Shown here one piece after another: positions 60,172 through 64,000 of a stretch of DNA of 64,000 nt. The stretch's first letter is position 1. Every line of letters starts with the position of its first letter. The position numbers and the translations under genes were made by a program. Source of the stretch: Salinarimonas ramus (lineage in GTDB: Bacteria; Pseudomonadota; Alphaproteobacteria; Rhizobiales; Beijerinckiaceae); NCBI RefSeq assembly GCF_014645695.1, contig NZ_BMMF01000003.1, positions 1 through 64,000 on the forward strand. Reading direction: 5' to 3'. Below the pieces are notes generated by a model. The model did no database searches, was not told the DNA's origin, and saw nothing but the letters and a program-made list of their open reading frames with translations.

Positions 60172-61572
60172 CTATTCCGCCGCCGGAGCCGGCATCTTCG
60201 CCGCCTCCGGCGGGAGAGCCGGAAAGTCCGCTGCGAAGAGGGCGCCCTCGCCCGGCTCGCTCTCGATGACGAGGCGCCCGCGATGGCGCGCGACGATGTG
60301 CTTGACGATGGCGAGGCCGAGCCCCGTGCCGCCCTTCTCGCGGCTCGCGGCGACGTCGACGCGGTAGAAGCGCTCGGTGAGGCGCGGCAGGTGCTCGGGC
60401 GCGATGCCCGGGCCATGGTCGCGCACGGCGAGCCGGATCGTCTCGCCGGCCTCCCCGCGTCCGCGCGAGACCGACACCTCCACCCTCTTGCCGGTATCGG
60501 CGTATTTCACGGCGTTCTCGACGAGGTTCTCGACGACGCGCAGGAGCTCGTCGCGCTCGCCCGCGATGCGCGCCGGCTCGGTCGGCGCGGAGAACACGAT
60601 CTCAACCCCCTTCTCGCGGACGAGCGGGGTGAGCGTGTCGATCATCTGGCGCGCGACGGCGGCGACGTCGAGCGGCGTCTGCGGCGCGACGTGGGCGCGC
60701 AGCTCGATGCGCGAGAGCGAGAGCAGGTCGTCGATGAGCCGGCTCATGCGCTGGGCCTGCACGCGCATGATCTCGAGGAAGCGCTCGCGCGCGTTCGCGT
60801 CGTTCTTGGCGGGCCCCTGCAAAGTCTCGACGAAGCCCAGCAGCGAGGAGAGCGGCGTGCGCAGCTCGTGGCTCACGTTGGCCACGAAGTCGACGCGCAT
60901 GGTCTCGAGGCGGCGCGCGGAGGTCAGGTCGCGGAAGAACAGGACGACGCTGCGCTCGCTCGCGGGCCGCTCGATGCCGGCGCTCTCGGAGCGCTCGGCC
61001 TCCATGTCGAGGGGACCGATCATCACCTCGAAGACGCGTTCGGTCGGCACCCGCTCGGCGTATTCCACGCGCACCCGCTCGCCGGTGCGCAGCGCCTCCT
61101 CGACGCCGTCGAGCACCTGCGGCGTGCGCAGCGCGAAGGAGAGCGGGTGGCCGAGCCGGATCGCCGGCAGGAGCGCGCGGGCGGCGCCGTTCGTCTCGCG
61201 CACGATGACGCGCCGGTCCACCATCACCACGGGATCGGGGATGTTCTCGAGGAGCGCCTCGACGATGGCGAGGCGCCGGCCGGCGGCGACGAGCTTCTTC
61301 ACGCGTCGCGCCTGGACCCGCTCGCCCACGGCGACGGCGGCGGCTGCGACCGCCACGGGAATCGAGACGACGAGCCAGAGGTTCACGCCCTCGGTGGCGG
61401 CGGCGACGAGGAAGAGCAGGCCCGTCGCGATGAGCGCCCCCGAGGCGACCGCACGACGCGAGGCGCGGTCGCGGGCGACGCCGCTCTCGTCCTCGTCCGG
61501 TCCCTCGAGATTAGGCCGATCCATCCCCTGGTCGTCGCCTTCGTGCTCGGGTTGCGTCGACGCGTACGTCAC
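60172..61572 (-). CDS. PhoR-like sensor histidine kinase
   Basis: The 466-residue kinase has two N-terminal hydrophobic segments (about 43-60 and 64-82) and a PAS domain (about 105-215). The HisKA domain has phospho-acceptor His235 in FVANVSHELRTPLSSLLGF, and the ATPase domain has ENLVENAVKYAD, DHGPGIAPEH and GGTGLGLAIVKHI. The GFVETLQGPAKND stretch is typical of PhoR, the phosphate sensor. The GTG start overlaps the UPF0104 gene stop (GTGA). No phoB, pst or phoU gene lies nearby, so the phosphate role is inferred. Confidence 0.83.
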   Translation of the reverse strand: MTYASTQPEHEGDDQGMDRPNLEGPDEDESGVARDRASRRAVASGALIATGLLFLVAAATEGVNLWLVVSIPVAVAAAAVAVGERVQARRVKKLVAAGRRLAIVEALLENIPDPVVMVDRRVIVRETNGAARALLPAIRLGHPLSFALRTPQVLDGVEEALRTGERVRVEYAERVPTERVFEVMIGPLDMEAERSESAGIERPASERSVVLFFRDLTSARRLETMRVDFVANVSHELRTPLSSLLGFVETLQGPAKNDANARERFLEIMRVQAQRMSRLIDDLLSLSRIELRAHVAPQTPLDVAAVARQMIDTLTPLVREKGVEIVFSAPTEPARIAGERDELLRVVENLVENAVKYADTGKRVEVSVSRGRGEAGETIRLAVRDHGPGIAPEHLPRLTERFYRVDVAASREKGGTGLGLAIVKHIVARHRGRLVIESEPGEGALFAADFPALPPEAAKMPAPAAE

Positions 61573-62630
61573 GCCAGCGGCTCCTCCGGCTCCAGCACGG
61601 TGCGCAGGGCCTTCAGGCGCCGCGTGATCTCATACGCGCCGAGCAGCGCCAAGGCCAGGACGAACGGGAGGAAATAGTAGCAGATTCGAAACAGCATCAG
61701 CGCCCCGAGCACCTGCTCGCGCGGCAGATGCGAGAGCGCGATGAGGATCGTCGCCTCGAACACGCCGAGCCCGCCCGGCGCGTGCGAGGCGATGCCGAGC
61801 ATCACCGCGACGACGTAGACGGCGAGGAAGACCTCGAAGCCGATGCCGTGGCCGGCGGGCAGCAGCACGTAGAGCACGGCGCTCGCCGCGCAGACCTCGG
61901 CGGCGCCGATCAAGGATTGCCCCAGCGAGAGCCGGAAGCCCGGCAGCTCGAGGCGCCAGCCCTGGATCGTCACGCCGCGGCGCTTGATGGAGACGAAGGC
62001 CATGTAGGCGACGAGCGCGACGCCGACGCCGATACCGATGGCCTGGACGATGAGCGAGCCGAGCCGCGTCAGGGCGGCGACGGCGCCGGCCTCCGACAGC
62101 AGCGTCCAGGTCAGGACGAGGCCCATGCCGAGCCAGAAGGTGATGCCGGCGATGACGGTGAGGCTCGCCACCCGGCTCGCCCGCAGGCCTTTGGGCGCGT
62201 AGATCCAGTAGCGCACGGTCCCGCCCGTCAGGAGCGGAAAGCCCAGGTTGAAGCTCACCGCGTAGCTCGTGAACGAGGCGAGCGCCGTCGTGCGGTAGGG
62301 CACGCGCAAGTGCAGCTGCTTGAGCGCCAGCGCGTCGTAGCAGGTGAGCAGCGCGTAGGAGAGCGTGGCGAAGCCGATGGCCGCCCAGAGCTGCTCGGCG
62401 CTGGCCGCGACGAAAGCGCGCTTGAGCTCGGCCCAGTCGAGATCCGAGACCACGTGCCAGAGGAAGGCGATGGAGGCCGCGAAGAGCACGACGCCGAGCG
62501 CCGTGCCGATCCAGGCGAAGCGTCGCGAGCCCTGCGGCATGCGGTTGACGGCGCCCGTCGGCCGCGCCTCGGCGCGGGGTGGCCCGGCGGCCTCGTCCGG
62601 CGCGCCGTCGGGTTTGGTCTCGTCGCTCAT
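61569..62630 (-). CDS. UPF0104 / lysylphosphatidylglycerol synthase transmembrane-like protein
   Basis: The ATG at 62630 gives 353 residues with a short charged start and about eight hydrophobic segments. It has the family motifs YAVSFNLGFPLLTGGTVRYW and GIASHAPGGLGVFEATILIA, as in the flippase domain of MprF. The lysyl-transferase domain is absent. It may move or modify a phospholipid in the inner membrane. It is coupled to the PhoR-like kinase by a GTGA overlap and divergent from malonyl-CoA decarboxylase. Confidence 0.85.
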   Translation of the reverse strand: MSDETKPDGAPDEAAGPPRAEARPTGAVNRMPQGSRRFAWIGTALGVVLFAASIAFLWHVVSDLDWAELKRAFVAASAEQLWAAIGFATLSYALLTCYDALALKQLHLRVPYRTTALASFTSYAVSFNLGFPLLTGGTVRYWIYAPKGLRASRVASLTVIAGITFWLGMGLVLTWTLLSEAGAVAALTRLGSLIVQAIGIGVGVALVAYMAFVSIKRRGVTIQGWRLELPGFRLSLGQSLIGAAEVCAASAVLYVLLPAGHGIGFEVFLAVYVVAVMLGIASHAPGGLGVFEATILIALSHLPREQVLGALMLFRICYYFLPFVLALALLGAYEITRRLKALRTVLEPEEPLA

Positions 62631-62863
62631 CCGCAAGAAGGAGGTCCGTCTGTGTGCGGCCGACGCGACGAGTCTCGCCGGCTGGGCGCGTGCCTGCCGC
62701 GTCACATAGGCCGGGCGGACGCGGCTTGCAATGCGCCGCCTCCGCCGAAGGGAGGAGCCGCCGCGGCATGGCGGAGGCCGGCCCCCTCGCCTATCCTCCC
62801 GCGCGGGCGGGGACGGCACGAGCGAGGGCGCCGACGAAACCGAGGCGCGCGAAGGGGGAGCCG

Positions 62864-64000
62864 ATGGCCGGCGGCACGATCTCGTTCTTCACCGACATGC
62901 TCCAGCAGATCGCCGAGCGCGGACGCTCGCTCGTCTCCGGCGGGCGGGTCGAGCCGCGCAGCGCCGAGGCGCTGGCGGCACTCGCCGAGGACCTCCTGTC
63001 GGGCGTCGGCGAGGCGACGAGCGTGGCGCGCGCGGGCGACCTGCTCGCGGCCTACGCGGCGGCGCCGCTTCCCGTGCGGCGCGGCTTCCTCGTCCTCCTG
63101 GCGGGCCGTTTCGGGCCGGTGGAGGAGCGCATCGCCCACGCCATCGAGGCCTACGCCCAAGCGCCGGGCCCGCGCATGGCGATGGCGCTGCATCTCGCCG
63201 CCGAGCCGCGCCGGCAGGACCTCTTCCGCAAGCTCAACCGCGCGCCGGGCGGCACGCTCGCCCTCGTGCGCATGCGCGAGGACGTGCTCGCGCTCATGGC
63301 CGAGGAGCCGGCGCTCGCCGATGTCGACGCCGATTTTCGCCACCTCTTCGCCTCCTGGTTCAACCGCGGCTTCCTCGCGCTGAGGCGCATCGACTGGACG
63401 AGCCCCGCCAACGTGCTGGAGAAGATCGTCGCCTACGAAGCGGTGCATCGCATCGAGAACCTGGAGGACCTGAAGAGCCGCCTCGCGCCGCCGGACCGGC
63501 GGCTCTACGCCTTCTTCCATCCCGCGCTGGCGGAGGAGCCGCTGATCTTCGTCGAGGTGGCGCTGACCCGCGAGATCCCCGGCGCCATCGCCGGCATCCT
63601 GGCGCCGGCGCGCACGCCGGTCTCCGCCGACGACGCGACGATCGCGGTGTTCTACGCGATCTCGAACTGCCAGAAAGGGCTCGCGGGGGTGAGCTTCGGC
63701 TCCTTCCTGATCAAGCAGGTGGTGGAGGAGCTCCGCCGCGACCTGCCGGGGCTTCGCACCTTCGCCACCCTCTCGCCGGTTCCCGGCTTCGCCGCCTGGC
63801 TGCGGCGCACGCTCGCGGACGATACCGACCCGGCGCTCTCGAAGGAGGAGCGCGCGGCGCTCGCCGCCCATTGGGCCGACGGCTTCGAGACCCGCGAGCC
63901 CGCTCGCGAGGCTCTGCGCGAGCCCTTGCGCGCCGCCTGCGCCACCTATCTCGCCCGCGCCCGGGGCCCCTCGGGCAAGCCGCTCGACCCGGTGGCCCGC
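62864..64000 (+). CDS. Malonyl-CoA decarboxylase (cut off by the window edge)
   Basis: The ATG at 62864 sits three bases after GGGGGAG, and the frame is open through 379 codons to the last base. The helical N-terminal domain (1-150) and the acetyltransferase-like domain are recognisable: LASWF-type FASWFNRGFLALRRIDWTSP, FFHPALAEEPLIFVEVAL, FYAISNCQKGLAGVSFGSFL and FATLSPVPGF with the conserved Ser. The expected catalytic His region lies beyond the edge. It converts malonyl-CoA to acetyl-CoA, which fits the nearby fatty-acid genes. Confidence 0.9.
   Translation, partial: MAGGTISFFTDMLQQIAERGRSLVSGGRVEPRSAEALAALAEDLLSGVGEATSVARAGDLLAAYAAAPLPVRRGFLVLLAGRFGPVEERIAHAIEAYAQAPGPRMAMALHLAAEPRRQDLFRKLNRAPGGTLALVRMREDVLALMAEEPALADVDADFRHLFASWFNRGFLALRRIDWTSPANVLEKIVAYEAVHRIENLEDLKSRLAPPDRRLYAFFHPALAEEPLIFVEVALTREIPGAIAGILAPARTPVSADDATIAVFYAISNCQKGLAGVSFGSFLIKQVVEELRRDLPGLRTFATLSPVPGFAAWLRRTLADDTDPALSKEERAALAAHWADGFETREPAREALREPLRAACATYLARARGPSGKPLDPVAR

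Overview
The window is chromosomal DNA of a high-GC alphaproteobacterium. The order Hyphomicrobiales (Rhizobiales) is most likely. The evidence is the alphaproteobacterial layout of the str-S10-spc-alpha ribosomal supercluster, a plant-type glutamate-cysteine ligase, MidA/NDUFAF7 and UbiK proteins, a zinc-free S14, and very GC-rich codon use. A Methylobacteriaceae- or Salinarimonas-like origin is only a guess. I see no rRNA or tRNA gene, CRISPR array, insertion sequence or prophage.

Region 1 (about 0.1-20.0 kb, minus strand): one block of 30 translation, secretion and transcription genes, rpsL-rpsG-fusA-tuf / rpsJ-rplCDWB-rpsS-rplV-rpsC-rplP-rpmC-rpsQ / rplNXE-rpsNH-rplFR-rpsE-rpmD-rplO-secY-adk / rpsMK-rpoA-rplQ. 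Promoter-like -35/-10 pairs precede rpsL (after a leader of about 370 nt) and rpsM. A hairpin with a T-run follows tuf, and another follows rplQ. A small DUF559 gene with a damaged start faces the end of the block.

Region 2 (20.1-38.4 kb): housekeeping genes in short, often overlapping groups. They include an HNH nuclease, DsbB, ppiD-trpE-rlmJ, a glutathione transferase, a pteridine-reductase-like SDR, lgt-midA-pgeF, ubiK, two EamA transporters, a SWIM zinc protein, yqgE-gshA, a DsbD-N-like periplasmic protein and an SCP2-type thiolase.

Region 3 (38.4-45.6 kb): the most unusual part. A large RTX calcium-binding protein lies on the minus strand. Its glycine-zipper-like N-terminal piece is out of frame with the rest and is coupled by ATGA to a multi-spanning membrane protein. 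The N-terminal piece and the membrane gene lie on AT-rich DNA, unlike the rest of the window. An inverted EF-hand gene with an AT-rich, palindromic control region lies between two beta-oxidation genes.

Region 4 (42.8-49.0 kb): a fatty-acid oxidation set (acyl-CoA dehydrogenase, thiolase, FadJ-like fusion). It is followed by a two-gene toxin-antitoxin-like pair (DUF6516/TumE-like plus winged HTH) with a palindrome over its promoter and start codon.

Region 5 (49.9-64.0 kb): an acetyltransferase-like gene and an M17 aminopeptidase. Next comes a nucleoside salvage operon (two BMP-type ABC permeases, cdd, PNP, deoC, deoA, then a GhrA-like reductase), then a zinc-ribbon metallopeptidase. A UPF0104 flippase-like protein is coupled to a PhoR-like histidine kinase. 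Malonyl-CoA decarboxylase runs off the right edge.
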